From the NCBI GenBank assembly GCA_030041375.1, contig JASHOA010000030.1, positions 1 through 64,000 of the forward strand: a stretch of 64,000 nucleotides of DNA, read 5' to 3'. This DNA is from Acetobacteraceae bacterium. Its GTDB lineage: Bacteria; Pseudomonadota; Alphaproteobacteria; Acetobacterales; Acetobacteraceae. Below the pieces are notes generated by a model. It saw only the letters and a program-made list of their open reading frames with translations. It ran no database searches and was not told the DNA's origin. The translations under genes were made by a program, and so were the position numbers. This document shows, in pieces, positions 34,774 through 44,424 of this stretch; position 1 is the first letter of the stretch; each line of letters starts with the position of its first letter.

Positions 34774-35262
34774 CATCGAAATTCCCGACGCGACCGAACA
34801 GGGATTTTTTTCAGCCTATCAGGGAGCAAAATTCGCCACCAGGGAATTGAATCGGAACAGCAGGGAATGTCGCCATTTGATTTGCCTTGTGGTCAGCCAA
34901 TCGGGTGTCGCCAAGGGAACTCGCCGCCGAGGGTCATGCCGCCGAGCGCCGTCACCGTACGTTTTGGTGTTGGAGTGGGTATGACGGTGGTCGCCTGTGA
35001 CGGGCTCACGGCCTCGACCTCCCGAAGCATTTCGACGCCGTGATACGCCCGCGCTATGCGAATCGATTTGGTCGCCATCAAGAACATCAACGTGAACTGT
35101 GGCCGCCCTGACGGGATGTAAACCCACCGCCCCACCCGTTCCTTGACCAGCAGTGCGATGCACCGATCAGCAGAGCCCGGTGTGATTTGCCGTACCGGCC
35201 CGTTCGGCCGAACTTGCCCCGACCCGCCGGCCTCGAGCGTTTCGCGCCCCCGCAAGCCGAGG
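34774..35262. other. Intergenic region, possible gene remnants
   Basis: This is about 490 bp between a repeat and the ATP-grasp gene. A minus-strand frame with plausible protein-like content (RWVYIPSGRPQFTLMFLMAT) could start at GTG 35135 and end at 34893. It has no recognised homologue or ribosome site. I treat it as unresolved. Confidence 0.35.
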
Positions 35263-36210
35263 TCAGTCGGCCGCGATTGCCGCCTGCTTCGCCTGCAGCA
35301 GCCGGGTGAGGTGGCGCGCGATCGCACCCATCCCCGAAACGCCGGCGCGCCGCTCCGCCTCGGCGTTGTAGTTGGTGTTGGTATTGACATCATAAACGAA
35401 GGGCGCACCCGTCTCGTCGACGACGAACTCGACCGCGCCGATGCCGATGTCGTTCGCGGCCAGGAATCGCTCGAGGCGCGGGACAAGCGGCGAGCGAAAG
35501 TCCTCTAAAACCCGGAATTTCTCGCCTGCCACGCGATCCCCGGAGAGGGCGCTTTCGCCGGCCCGGCATTGATCGGACGGGCACAGCTCAAAGCCCTCGG
35601 AGGTGTCCACGCGGACCGCGTAGAGAAACCGGCCGCCGACGAACTCGGTGCGGGTGATGCAATGGTCCGGCGCGCGCACGTAGCGCTGCACCAGCCAGAT
35701 GCCGTCGCGCGGCGGTGGGCCTTCCAGGGTTGCGAGCGCCTCGCCGAACGCGGCCTCGTCAGGCACCAGCCGCACGCCGAGACCCTTGCCGGCGCGATTG
35801 TGCTTGAGGATCAGCGGATAGCCGACGCGGCGCGCCGCCTCGCGCATGTGCTCCCGCCCGATCACCGCGACGGTGGCCGGGGTGGGAATTCCGTGCGCCG
35901 CCAGCGCCTCGTACTGGGCGACCTTGCTGACTTCGAGTTGCAGGGCCCGGCGACCGTTCACGATGGTGCGGCCGTGTCGTTCCAGCCACTCGAGCACCGC
36001 GGCGGCGTATTCGGGTGCGTATTCATGGCCGCGGGTGTGCGAGGACGCGCTCATCCGGTTGTAGAAGACCCCTTCCGGCGGAGCCTCGCCCAGGTCGAGC
36101 ACACCGTGGTCGACAAACCATTCCTCGAACGGCGTAGCCAATGCCGTGAACTCACGCCGCAACGGCACCATCCAGTCGTTGTTCTCGTGAATCACGAAGA
36201 CCTTGCGCAT
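35263..36210 (-). CDS. ATP-grasp family ligase (RimK-like)
   Basis: This 315-residue ATP-grasp enzyme should join a carboxylate to an amine or thiol using ATP. The lid region carries YPLILKHNRAGKGLGVRLV (Gly-rich ATP loop) and IWLVQRYVRAPDHCITRTEF. The metal/ATP motif GAVEFVVDETGAPFVYDVNTNTNYN supplies the acidic and Asn ligands. The N-terminus starts MRKVFVIHENNDWMVPL. It resembles RimK-like and sugar-acid or peptide ligases, but the partner molecule is not identifiable. It stands alone on the minus strand in a sparse accessory-looking region. The start ATG 36210 has only a weak ribosome site. Confidence 0.82.
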   Translation of the reverse strand: MRKVFVIHENNDWMVPLRREFTALATPFEEWFVDHGVLDLGEAPPEGVFYNRMSASSHTRGHEYAPEYAAAVLEWLERHGRTIVNGRRALQLEVSKVAQYEALAAHGIPTPATVAVIGREHMREAARRVGYPLILKHNRAGKGLGVRLVPDEAAFGEALATLEGPPPRDGIWLVQRYVRAPDHCITRTEFVGGRFLYAVRVDTSEGFELCPSDQCRAGESALSGDRVAGEKFRVLEDFRSPLVPRLERFLAANDIGIGAVEFVVDETGAPFVYDVNTNTNYNAEAERRAGVSGMGAIARHLTRLLQAKQAAIAAD

Positions 36211-36717
36211 GGCCCGCTTCCGCTTTCTGCTCGACTGAGGGGATCGGATAAAATTTTTCTTCCATTGGCAACAGCAGTTTGCCAAATAGATTATTTTACT
36301 CCTTGTCCGTCGGATGGTGGCATCTTCCTCTCTCTGTGTGCGCGCCGGAGCACGCCCTTCCTCCCCGCTCCAATCACCGGCTCCGAGCGTCCGCACCGGC
36401 GCGGCCCCGGACCCGGCTTCCCGCGCGCGGCCGTTGTCCGGCCGCTATCCGATGCCGGAGCAATGGTCCGCCCGCCCATCGGCCGCGTTGGTGTACCGGC
36501 TGGCGTTCATCGGCGTCTCGGATCGCAACCATCGGAGCCATGCACAATCATTGCAACTGACCGGTCCTCGCGTCGCATCGACAATCGACGACACACGCGC
36601 CGGGCGTGGGAAAAGCGGAAGGCATCGACCCGGGCAATGCAGCACAAGATCGAAATGGGCTGCAATGACCCCGACTTGCACTGCCATTTTCAGAAAGTTA
36701 CGACATGACTGGCGAGC
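36211..36717. other. Promoter/intergenic region upstream of the ATP-grasp gene
   Basis: This is about 500 bp without a gene. The first 90 bases are AT-rich, unlike the flanks, and contain the dyad at 36265-36285, consistent with a promoter and operator for the ATP-grasp gene. The remainder holds only short random-looking frames. Confidence 0.45.
36265..36285. promoter_or_regulatory. Dyad in the AT-rich leader of the ATP-grasp gene
   Basis: TTGGCAA (36265-36271) and TTGCCAA (36279-36285) form a 7-bp inverted repeat with a 7-bp spacer, about 55 bp upstream of the ATP-grasp start and beside AT-rich promoter-like sequence. The regulator is unknown. Confidence 0.35.
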
Positions 36718-36921
36718 ATGAGGAACCGGGTTGGAAGAAGAGGAAGGGCAGTGCCGGAATTCCCGACGACGCAGGATTTGGTTTGGGCTGCGCGACAGCG
36801 ATTACCTCGCGAAGTATGGGAGTTTGTCACCTTTGGAAGCGAGACGGAGACGACACTGCGTCGCAACCGCCAGGCGTCTCCGGCACAGCTTGCCGCTGCC
36901 GTCCATTCCCGCCACCATTAA
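36718..36921 (+). pseudogene. N-terminal fragment of an FMN-dependent alpha-hydroxy-acid dehydrogenase
   Basis: This short frame encodes about 55 residues that fit the start of the lactate/mandelate dehydrogenase and glycolate oxidase family: TTQDLVWAARQRLPREVWEFV followed by GSETETTLRRNRQA. In intact proteins the last motif is followed by the substrate-barrel entry and about 300 further residues. Here similarity stops at once and the frame ends at 36921. It is therefore a truncated remnant, probably left by a deletion or rearrangement. No FMN-binding or catalytic His region exists nearby. Confidence 0.65.
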
Positions 36922-36947
36922 ATCTTCGCGAAGTGAGGAAGTCACGA

Positions 36948-37178
36948 ATGAACGAACATGGTTCCCGATATGTCATATCCGGGACAGCGATTAGTTGGTC
37001 GTTGGCTTGCGCAGGTGCAACCGTGTGCAAGCGCAAAAAGCTGGTAAAACGCGCCACGCGCGAGACCTTTCAGCGGATGTTGCGCAATCGGGTGCCAGAA
37101 CCGTATGTGATCAACCACATTGAAACCACCCGCCACACTGCGCGTGACGCGTGGGCGGATCGCATCGACGATGAGTAA
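36948..37178 (+). CDS. Small hypothetical protein
   Basis: This 76-residue frame at ATG 36948 is preceded by a good ribosome site (GTGAGGAAG). The product has a small hydrophobic stretch (ISGTAISWSLACAGATVC) followed by a basic, helical tail (KRKKLVKRATRETFQRMLRN). No family was recognised. It lies between a pseudogene fragment and the methyltransferase gene, 88 bp upstream of the latter, and might be cotranscribed with it. The hydrophobic segment could anchor it in the membrane. Confidence 0.45.
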   Translation: MNEHGSRYVISGTAISWSLACAGATVCKRKKLVKRATRETFQRMLRNRVPEPYVINHIETTRHTARDAWADRIDDE

Positions 37179-37266
37179 TAACGGCTCGACGTGAGACGAG
37201 CCGGATGCCACGCGGGCCGAAGTTCTCCCATGGCTCTGGTCCGCACAGATGGGAGATCCCCGATTC

Positions 37267-38142
37267 ATGCAAGATATCTCCGCCGATCCGATATGCCGTG
37301 AGTTCACTCCTTGGCACGGACATGCCCCAGCGTACTTTGATGTGAACTTCCTCGGCCAATTGACGGATGTCTCATTCAATGCCGGATGGGCCGATGCGGA
37401 ACGCGTCCGGGAGCGCGATGCGTGGCCACCGTACCCGCAAATTAACGAAGAGATCTTTGAGTGGCGGCACATGCTTTCGGCCATACTCGAAGCCCACGAT
37501 ACGTTCACGATGATCGAAGCGGGCTGCGGCTATGGACGTTGGCTCGTGTCCGCGGCGTGCGCGATCCGACGACGGCGACCGGAATTGGTTTTTTCCTGCA
37601 TGGGGATCGAAGCAGAGCCGATGCATTTCCATTGGCTACACAAGCATTTTTTGGACAATAACGTTGACCCAAACCAGCATCATCTTGTTTTTGGCGCAGT
37701 CGAGGACCTCGATGGCGAGGCGACGTTCGTCACCGGCCACGCAGATGAGTGGTATGGTCAATATGTGGTCAACCCCGACGGCTCAGGTCGTATTGATACG
37801 CATGAAAACGCCAGCCTCCGCAAAGTTCCCGCCTATTCCCTCGATACGTTGCTTGAACGCTTTGAATTCGTCGATTACATTGACTTCGACATCCAGATGT
37901 CGGAGGCGCGCGCTATTCCCTCCGGCATCGCCACCATGACGAAAAAAGTCCGCCGGGCTTTTATCGAAACTCACGGCCACCAGATCCATGGCATCGTCGA
38001 GGATAGCTTCCGTTCGCGGGGCTGGCGTATGGTGGCTTGTCATGGCTTCGGTTGCCCTAACTTCGAATGCGAAGAGGAAACCGAGTATGGCCTGATTAAA
38101 TTCTATGGTGGCCTTCAGTGCTGGGTTAATCCGGCCCTGTGA
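37267..38142 (+). CDS. FkbM-like SAM-dependent methyltransferase
   Basis: This 291-residue protein carries a SAM-binding motif I (FTMIEAGCGYGRWLVSAA) followed by an acidic post-I strand (CMGIEAEPMHFHW). It also has FVDYIDFDIQMSEARAIPSG, similar to the signature region of FkbM-family O-methyltransferases. Such enzymes methylate hydroxyls of polyketides, glycans or lipids; the substrate here is unknown. Base composition is visibly less GC-rich than the flanking core genes, which suggests recent acquisition. ATG 37267 has GGGAG 12 bases upstream; an alternative ATG 37249 lacks one. Confidence 0.7.
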   Translation: MQDISADPICREFTPWHGHAPAYFDVNFLGQLTDVSFNAGWADAERVRERDAWPPYPQINEEIFEWRHMLSAILEAHDTFTMIEAGCGYGRWLVSAACAIRRRRPELVFSCMGIEAEPMHFHWLHKHFLDNNVDPNQHHLVFGAVEDLDGEATFVTGHADEWYGQYVVNPDGSGRIDTHENASLRKVPAYSLDTLLERFEFVDYIDFDIQMSEARAIPSGIATMTKKVRRAFIETHGHQIHGIVEDSFRSRGWRMVACHGFGCPNFECEEETEYGLIKFYGGLQCWVNPAL

Positions 38143-39534
38143 TGGCACACCCTCAGCTGACTGGCAGCGAACGATGCGCGCAACCAGCGTGCCAATACGC
38201 CGGATGCGTAGCACGTGCGCACGCTGCACGATTCTTTCCGGAACACCTAGTGAGTTCGGATCTCAGACACAGGCTAATTGACGCATTTCACCACCTCGAC
38301 AACATTCATCGTCACCAAGCCGCTACGACGAACTGTCCGCGAGTCCATCGTGAGCGGTTTGGTGACCGGCCGTCGATCAAAAGCAGCATCCATTGAACTT
38401 GTGACTAGTCCGTATGATTTCGCACGGTTCGTGGCAGATTAACCGCACCAGAATGAGAATTTCCGTCCGGTTGATATCGGGTGCTCGGGTGGAAATGATA
38501 ACGCGCCGCGTACGCCTCACCGGTCGATTACAAACAGCGGTATCAACGGCCAGCCTTCGATCCCAGCCCACCGCAGCGGGCCGCCGTGCTCGTGCCCGTC
38601 AAGAACGCTTCGTGCCGCCTCCGTCGGTCGTGTGCAGCGATCCTCGACAGACGCTGCCGCACGGCAGCCGCATCAGCGTGCGGGCCTGGACGAAAGAATG
38701 GCTCCGCTGGGGGCCGAACCAAAGAATGCCTCTGGCTGTGGCGAGGGCGAGAATGAAGTTGCACCAGTCCGCCCGCGCCCAAATACTCAACCATCCACGA
38801 AAGCGGGGCAGGTCCAGCCAGCCATTCGAGTGCCTGTCGTGCCGATTGGTTTCGACAGGAAAGCGCGTGCGACAGCTCGACGACAATCCACGGATTATGA
38901 CGAGGCGGTTTGACTGATTCATACGGTGCCGATGTTATCGGCGCCAACCGCTTCAAAACGCATGCGCTAGGTTCGGATTAGTCCAGACTTGGACACCATC
39001 GCCAAATTCGATGCGCTTCGCCTCACCAGATCCCACTTTAACAATACGCGCGGCTTGCGGGTGCACATCATAGGCACAGCGCCATTGCAATTCGACAAAA
39101 AGCGCACGCAACCGCTCCTCGACCTCCGACAAGAATTATCGGTTCATTTGCCTGCGGCACGTCCTGCGCAAGGCCACCGAATTGCTGGCGTCGTGATGGT
39201 GATTGTCTGAACTGGCTCAGCAAGCGCCCAAGCATGTTTCTCGTTGCCTCCGCGAGAAGAGTAGACGCTTACATAACCTTTGACGCAAGCACCAGGATGG
39301 GCTTGCCCCGGCTGCGCGCGATTAATCCCAGGCTCAGCCCAGACGGGGTGAGGCCGCAGCGTGGGCGTGTTGGGCCTCCAGCAGCTGCGGTGTTGCTTTC
39401 TGACCGGGATAATTAACAGCCCCCTCGGCACCGGACGCGACGCCTGGAAAGGCCGGGAGCGGGCGCACGATTCGGGGACTAATTAGGCGACAGATGGGAT
39501 AGTGGCCTGGAGACCCGCAGAAGACCGTCAGTCA
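38143..39534. other. 1.4-kb region without a confident gene
   Basis: This stretch between the methyltransferase gene and tRNA-Ser contains only short, overlapping frames on both strands. A quasi-palindrome near 38443-38485 (AACCG...CGGTT with internal symmetry) might be an end of a decayed mobile element. A plus-strand frame ending at 38917 and a minus-strand frame at 38599-38922 are both plausible but unrecognised. I read the region as degenerate accessory DNA, possibly bounded by the tRNA gene. Confidence 0.4.
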
Positions 39535-39624
<90 letters not shown>

Positions 39625-39688
39625 GGTGGCCGCCTTGCGGGCTCGCGTTATAGGATCCGCAATCGCAAGCGGCAACCAGTCCCCCCGC

Positions 39689-40570
39689 TCAACCGAAAAA
39701 CCGAAGCAACCATCCTGCCACTGCCTCCGGATCTTCCTCCGCCAGATAATGCGTCGTATCGACGGACCCGCCGGCCAACGGACCGCTTGCGTAGCTTCCC
39801 CAGAGCGCCAGCGGATCATCGAATCGCCCGATTTTCCCCTTCTCGCCCCAGATCACGAGCAGCGGGCACGCAATCTTCAGGCCCGCTGCCTGGCTCGCCC
39901 GGTCGTGCTCGAGATCGATGCCGGCTGCCGCGCGGTAATCCTCGCACATGCCCCGGATCATCTCCGGATTGCGCGCCGCCGCGAGATAATCGGCCAGGGC
40001 CTCGGGGGCGAACACCTCGTCGGGAGGCTTGCCACGCGCGGTGTGCGCGCGGAACCAGATTTCCGGCGCGGCATTGATCACCATCTCGGGGATCGGATGG
40101 GGCTGGGCGAACCAGAACCAATGATAATAGGCGAGCGCGCGTCCGGCATCGACGCGCGCGAAGTTCTCGATCGTCGGCACGATGTCGAGCACCGCGAGTT
40201 TCTCCACGCACCCCGGATGATCGAGCGCCAGCCGATGCCCCACGCGTGCCCCGCGGTCGTGCCCGGCCACCAGGAATCGCCGGTGTCCGAAATGCCGCAT
40301 CACCGCTACCGCATCGCAGGCCATCGCCCGTTTCGCATAGGGCGCGTGGTCTGCTGTCGCGGCCGGCTTGAACGAGCCGCCATAACCGCGAAGGTCCGGG
40401 CAGATCACCTCGAAGCGCCCTGCCAGAAGCGGCGCCACCCGATGCCAGGCTGCATGCGATTGTGGATTGCCATGCAACAGCAACAGCGGCGCACCCTTCC
40501 CGCCATGTCTGAGCCGGATTCGCCCCTCCGCCGTCTCGATCTCCGTCAGCGTGAATCCCTCGAAGAACAT
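39689..40570 (-). CDS. Fluoroacetate/haloacetate dehalogenase-like alpha/beta hydrolase
   Basis: This 293-residue alpha/beta hydrolase contains the residues that define fluoroacetate dehalogenase. Nucleophile D105 and carboxylate-binding R106 and R109 are in AGHDRGARVGH, acid D129 in AVLDIVP, and base H274 in DTTHYLAEE. The halide-pocket trio is also conserved: H150 and W151 in YYHWFWFAQPHP, and Y212 in CEDYRAA. It should hydrolyse haloacetates to glycolate in the cytoplasm; close relatives may act as epoxide hydrolases. ATG 40570 is preferred over GTG 40585 because GGGAGAG stands upstream. It is adjacent to tRNA-Ser and divergent from prpD. Confidence 0.85.
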   Translation of the reverse strand: MFFEGFTLTEIETAEGRIRLRHGGKGAPLLLLHGNPQSHAAWHRVAPLLAGRFEVICPDLRGYGGSFKPAATADHAPYAKRAMACDAVAVMRHFGHRRFLVAGHDRGARVGHRLALDHPGCVEKLAVLDIVPTIENFARVDAGRALAYYHWFWFAQPHPIPEMVINAAPEIWFRAHTARGKPPDEVFAPEALADYLAAARNPEMIRGMCEDYRAAAGIDLEHDRASQAAGLKIACPLLVIWGEKGKIGRFDDPLALWGSYASGPLAGGSVDTTHYLAEEDPEAVAGWLLRFFG

Positions 40571-40885
40571 CGAACACTCTCCCACCGTACAATGCCCGGC
40601 TCACTCGCACATGCATATAGATAAAGTACGCAGCAGGCCCCTCTGCTTGTCTCTCCTCCCTGAGGCCGCGATGAAGCGGCAGCGACCGCCTCCGGCATGA
40701 TCGCGGCAGGCGTCGAGAATGTGCCGATCGTCACTTCCCCGGGTGGAGCAGACATCAACACATCTGCAACGATTGCCGGGTGCTTGCCGATCGCGTGGCC
40801 TCATCTTACGAAGGCCGGCGTTCATCTCTATTCCGCCCGGCGCCACGCTCGGTCCATCTCCGCCGGAGTCTGAGGAGAAAACAGT
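40571..40885. other. Intergenic region between the dehalogenase and prpD genes
   Basis: This is about 315 bp shared by two divergent genes. A plus-strand stretch starting near 40698 could encode a protein-like run (AAGVENVPIVTSPGGADI), but it has no recognised family and ends within the region, so it may be a remnant. Promoters for both genes should be here. I see no clear operator. Confidence 0.4.
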
Positions 40886-42385
40886 ATGATCCTGCATGAG
40901 GTGAGGGTGCATCCTTCCAAGGAGGGCCTGCCGCGCGAGCAGCAGCTCGCCTGGAAGATCGCCTCCGTCGCCGCCGACCGCGTCGCACTCGAGCCCGCCG
41001 TCGAAGAGATGATCATCAACCGGATCATCGACAACGCCGCAGTGGCTGTCGCGGCCATCAACCGCCACCCGCCCACGGCCGCCCGCGCAATGGCGCTCGG
41101 CCATCCGCGCCGTCGCAGCGCTTGCCTTCTCGGCCTGCCCGCCGGACGCACGGTCAGCCCGGAATGGGCAGCCTGGGCGAACGGTGTCGCCGTGCGCGAA
41201 CTCGACATGCACGACACCTTCCTCGCCGCCGACTATTCCCATCCCGGCGACAACATCCCGCCGATACTCGCCCTCGCCCAGGCCGCCGGGCGCTCCGGGC
41301 GCGATCTCCTCCGCGCCGTCGCCACCGGCTACGAAATCCAGATCGACCTCGTGCGCGCGATCTCGCTCCACAAGCACAGAATCGACCACATCGCCCATCT
41401 CTGCCCGGCCCAGGCCGCCGGCCTCGGCACGCTGCTCCGCCTGCCTCCCGCCACCATCTACCAGGCCGTGCAGCAGGCGCTGCACGTAAGCTGCACCACC
41501 CGCCAGTCACGCAAGGGCGAGATCAGCTCGTGGAAGGCTTTCGCCCCGGCCCATGCCGGCAAGCTCGCCATCGAAGCGATCGACCGCGCGATGCGCGGCG
41601 AAGGCAGCCCAAGTCCGATCTACGAAGGCGAGGACTCGGTCATCGCCTGGCTGCTCGACGGGCCCGAGGCGCGCTATCAGGTGCCGCTGCCCGCACCAGG
41701 CGAACCCAAGCGCGCCATCCTGGACAGCTTTACCAAGGAGCACAGCGCCGAATACCAGGCGCAAGCGCTGATCGACCTCGCCTTCCGCATGCGCCAACGC
41801 ATCCCCGACCTCGGCGAGATCGAGCGCATCCTCATCCACACCAGCCATCACACCCACAGCGTCATCGGAACCGGCGCCGGCGATCCAGAAAAGATGGATC
41901 CCAAGGCAAGCCGCGAGACACTCGACCATTCCATCATGTACATCTTCGCCGTCGCCCTCGAGGACGGCACCTGGCACCATGTCCGAAGCTACGCGCCGCG
42001 CCGCGCCGCCCGGCCCTCTACGGTCACCCTCTGGCACAAGATCGAGACCCGCGAGGCTCCGGAATGGACTGCCCGCTATCACGCCGCCGATCCGAAGGAG
42101 AAGGCGTTCGGCGGCCGCGTGGAGATTTTCCTCCGTGACGGGCGCGTCATCGAGGACGAGCTTGCCGTCGCCAACGCCAATCCGCTCGGCGCCCACCCGT
42201 TCGCCCGCCCCGACTATATCCGCAAGTTTCGCGAGCTGACCGACAAGTTGCTGGCGCCCGCCGAAGCAGAGCGCTTCCTTGCTACGGTGCAGGAGCTGCC
42301 GCGCATCGAGGCAGGCAGGCTCGCGCGCTTGAACCTCGCACTGCCGAGAGGAACGCTTGCAGAAGGACGGCCCGGAATTTTCTGA
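40886..42385 (+). CDS. prpD: 2-methylcitrate dehydratase (MmgE/PrpD family)
   Basis: This 499-residue MmgE/PrpD-family protein catalyses dehydration of 2-methylcitrate to 2-methyl-cis-aconitate in propionate breakdown. Family hallmarks are [51 protein letters not shown] and the tail block [16 protein letters not shown]. Length fits PrpD rather than shorter MmgE-like members. ATG 40886 follows GAGGAGAAA. prpC follows 32 bp later in the same direction. No prpB methylisocitrate lyase or prpR/prpF is nearby. Confidence 0.93.
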   Translation: MILHEVRVHPSKEGLPREQQLAWKIASVAADRVALEPAVEEMIINRIIDNAAVAVAAINRHPPTAARAMALGHPRRRSACLLGLPAGRTVSPEWAAWANGVAVRELDMHDTFLAADYSHPGDNIPPILALAQAAGRSGRDLLRAVATGYEIQIDLVRAISLHKHRIDHIAHLCPAQAAGLGTLLRLPPATIYQAVQQALHVSCTTRQSRKGEISSWKAFAPAHAGKLAIEAIDRAMRGEGSPSPIYEGEDSVIAWLLDGPEARYQVPLPAPGEPKRAILDSFTKEHSAEYQAQALIDLAFRMRQRIPDLGEIERILIHTSHHTHSVIGTGAGDPEKMDPKASRETLDHSIMYIFAVALEDGTWHHVRSYAPRRAARPSTVTLWHKIETREAPEWTARYHAADPKEKAFGGRVEIFLRDGRVIEDELAVANANPLGAHPFARPDYIRKFRELTDKLLAPAEAERFLATVQELPRIEAGRLARLNLALPRGTLAEGRPGIF

Positions 42386-42417
42386 GTGCCGCACTATCCT
42401 GGAATGGAGAAGGATCG

Positions 42418-43545
42418 ATGAGCGAACCCGAGGTGCATAAGGGCCTGGTCGGCGTCTATGCCGACACCACCGCAATCTCCAAGGTGATGCCGGAGTCGAA
42501 CAGCCTCACCTACCGCGGCTATCCGGTGCAGGAGCTTGCCGAGCACTGCCGCTTCGAAGAGGTCGTCTACCTGCTCTGGAACGGCGAGCTGCCGAACCGC
42601 CGCGAGCTTGCCGCCTTCGAAAAGGCCGAGCGCGCCGAACGGCGTATCACCCCCAGGCTCCGCGATCTCATCGCGTCCTTTCCCCGCCGCGGCCATCCGA
42701 TGGACGCAATCCGCACCGCCGTCTCCTTCATGGCGCTCGAGGATCCGGAGACCGCCGACAATTCCAAGGCGGCCACCCGGCGCAAGGCGCTGCGCTTGCT
42801 GGCCAGGATTCCAACCGCGATCGCCGCGCGTCATCGCCTGGGCCACGGCCTCCGCCTGCCCGCGCCGAGATCGGATCTCAGCTTCGCCGCCAACTTCTTT
42901 CATCTCTGCTTCGGCCGCGTTCCCGAGCCAGAGGTCGTCAAGGCGTTCGACGTTTCGCTCATCCTCTATGCCGAGCACACCTTCAACGCCTCCACCTTCG
43001 CCGCCCGCACCGTCGCCTCCACCGAGGCCGACATCCACGCCGCGGTCACCGCGGCGATTGCCGCCCTCAAGGGCCCGCTGCACGGCGGAGCGAACGAGGC
43101 GGTGATGCACATGCTGAAGGAGATCGGCCAGCCGGAACGAGCACATGGCTGGATCGAAGACCGCCTCGACCATCGCGCGCTGGTGATGGGATTCGGCCAT
43201 CGCGTCTACAAGAGCGGCGATTCCCGAGTGCCCACGATGACCCGCCATGCCGAGCGCATGGCCAGCGTCGTCGGCGATACGCGGTGGATGGAGATCAGCC
43301 GCATCCTCGCCGCCGAGATGCTGGCACGGAAGAACATCCACCCGAACCTCGATTTTCCCACCGGGCCGGCCTACTACCTCATGGGATTCGAAATCCCGAT
43401 GTTTACGCCGATCTTCGTGGCCTCCCGCCTCTCCGGTTGGGCCGCGCACATCCTCGAACAGGCAGAGGACAACCGGCTGATCCGCCCGCTCTCGGTCTAT
43501 TCGGGTGTTGCCGAACGCTCCATGCGGCCGATCGGCGAGCGCTGA
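42418..43545 (+). CDS. prpC: 2-methylcitrate synthase / citrate synthase
   Basis: This 375-residue citrate-synthase-fold enzyme condenses propionyl-CoA with oxaloacetate. The catalytic residues correspond to H222 (GPLHGGANEAV), H261 (GFGHRVYKSGDSR) and D312 (HPNLDFPTGPAYY). The short length and the LLWNGELPN motif match the PrpC/CitZ-type small subunit enzymes. With prpD upstream, 2-methylcitrate is the likely main product, though many relatives also make citrate. ATG 42418 is preceded by GGAGAAGG. Confidence 0.94.
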   Translation: MSEPEVHKGLVGVYADTTAISKVMPESNSLTYRGYPVQELAEHCRFEEVVYLLWNGELPNRRELAAFEKAERAERRITPRLRDLIASFPRRGHPMDAIRTAVSFMALEDPETADNSKAATRRKALRLLARIPTAIAARHRLGHGLRLPAPRSDLSFAANFFHLCFGRVPEPEVVKAFDVSLILYAEHTFNASTFAARTVASTEADIHAAVTAAIAALKGPLHGGANEAVMHMLKEIGQPERAHGWIEDRLDHRALVMGFGHRVYKSGDSRVPTMTRHAERMASVVGDTRWMEISRILAAEMLARKNIHPNLDFPTGPAYYLMGFEIPMFTPIFVASRLSGWAAHILEQAEDNRLIRPLSVYSGVAERSMRPIGER

Positions 43546-43982
43546 CACATCTCGTTTTGCTCCGGTGCCGCCACGCCGAAAAAGAAAATGATCGGATCCT
43601 TACGGGCAACGGTTGTTTTTGTTTGACATGCGATGGCGAGAAGGGGAATAGCGGAGTTGCTGTGCCCGCGCCCGAGTCGCACATGTGCGATCAACATTTC
43701 GCGGATGCATGCAACGAGGAAGGACGGTCCATGGACCGCAGGCTCGTTCGGACGATACGGCGCCACCGGCGTCGCGATTTCCGAACCTCTTCAGGACCAC
43801 GATCGGCGAGCACGCCATTCGGCAGCGGAACCCGTGTGGTTTCGCGCTTTCGCCGCTGGCCCGGGCCTCGTCCTCATCGGACCGCCGGACTGACGGCCGG
43901 GCTTCGCGACACTGTCGCCGAGCTCGGCAACGACCGGGCATCCGGTCCTCGTCCACCCCACGGCACAAAGGAGTTCCACCAC
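43546..43982. other. Intergenic region upstream of the histone-like gene
   Basis: This is about 437 bp. It contains an AT-rich stretch with a TTGACA box at 43623-43628 after TTGTTTTTG, a possible -35 for the downstream basic protein gene, but no good -10 was found. Short frames in the region have no recognisable content. Confidence 0.35.
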
Positions 43983-44345
43983 GTGAGTAACGAAGAAACC
44001 GGCACCGAGCCATCGCGCGCCCAGCCGATGGCGATACGCGCCAGCACGCGCAAGGCAGCCGCGAAGAAGAAGACCACAAGGCGCAAGACCGGCGTCCGCA
44101 AGACCGGCGTGCGCAAGACCGCGGCCAAGAAAACCACCCGGCGCAAGACGGCTACGCGCAAGACCGGTGCCCGCAAGACCGGAACGCGCAAGACGGCCGC
44201 ACGGAAGAAGGCGCCGCGGCGGAAGGCAGCCGCCAGGAAAGCAGCCAGAAAGACCCGCAAGACGGGCGTGCGGCGGGCGCGCAAGGCCGCGCCTCCGGCT
44301 CCCGAAAGCGAACCGATGCCTCCGTCCTCGGAAGGAATGGACTGA
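43983..44345 (+). CDS. Histone H1-like Lys/Arg/Ala-rich nucleoid protein
   Basis: This 120-residue, highly basic protein is built of short degenerate repeats of the type R-K-T-G/A-x (RKTGVRKTGVRKTAAKKTTR and similar) between residues about 25 and 95. It has an acidic, Pro-rich C-terminus (PAPESEPMPPSSEG). The composition is like bacterial histone H1 homologues and the C-terminal tails of basic nucleoid proteins that bind DNA or RNA non-specifically. GTG 43983 is supported by AAAGGAG about nine bases upstream; an internal ATG at 44028 is less likely. A strong terminator follows directly. Confidence 0.8.
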   Translation: MSNEETGTEPSRAQPMAIRASTRKAAAKKKTTRRKTGVRKTGVRKTAAKKTTRRKTATRKTGARKTGTRKTAARKKAPRRKAAARKAARKTRKTGVRRARKAAPPAPESEPMPPSSEGMD

Positions 44346-44388
44346 CAACTATTTCCCGATTCCGACGCGAGACATCGTCTCGCGCGGC

Positions 44389-44418
44389 AAGGGCGGCCCC
44401 GTGCCGCCCTTCTTTTTT
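44389..44418 (+). terminator. Rho-independent terminator of the histone-like gene
   Basis: AAGGGCGGC (44389-44397) pairs perfectly with GCCGCCCTT (44403-44411) around a five-base loop, followed by a run of six T. It lies 43 bp after the histone-like stop and just before the 3' end of the converging kinase gene. Confidence 0.9.
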
Positions 44419-44424
44419 GCGCGC

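Noticed and set aside
34893-35135. Possible small minus-strand gene before the ATP-grasp gene
   Set aside because: The frame is open and partly protein-like, but it has only a GTG start without a ribosome site and no recognisable relatives.
38414-38922. Overlapping plus- and minus-strand frames in the 1.4-kb gap
   Set aside because: Both look equally plausible and neither shows a known domain, so neither can be called.
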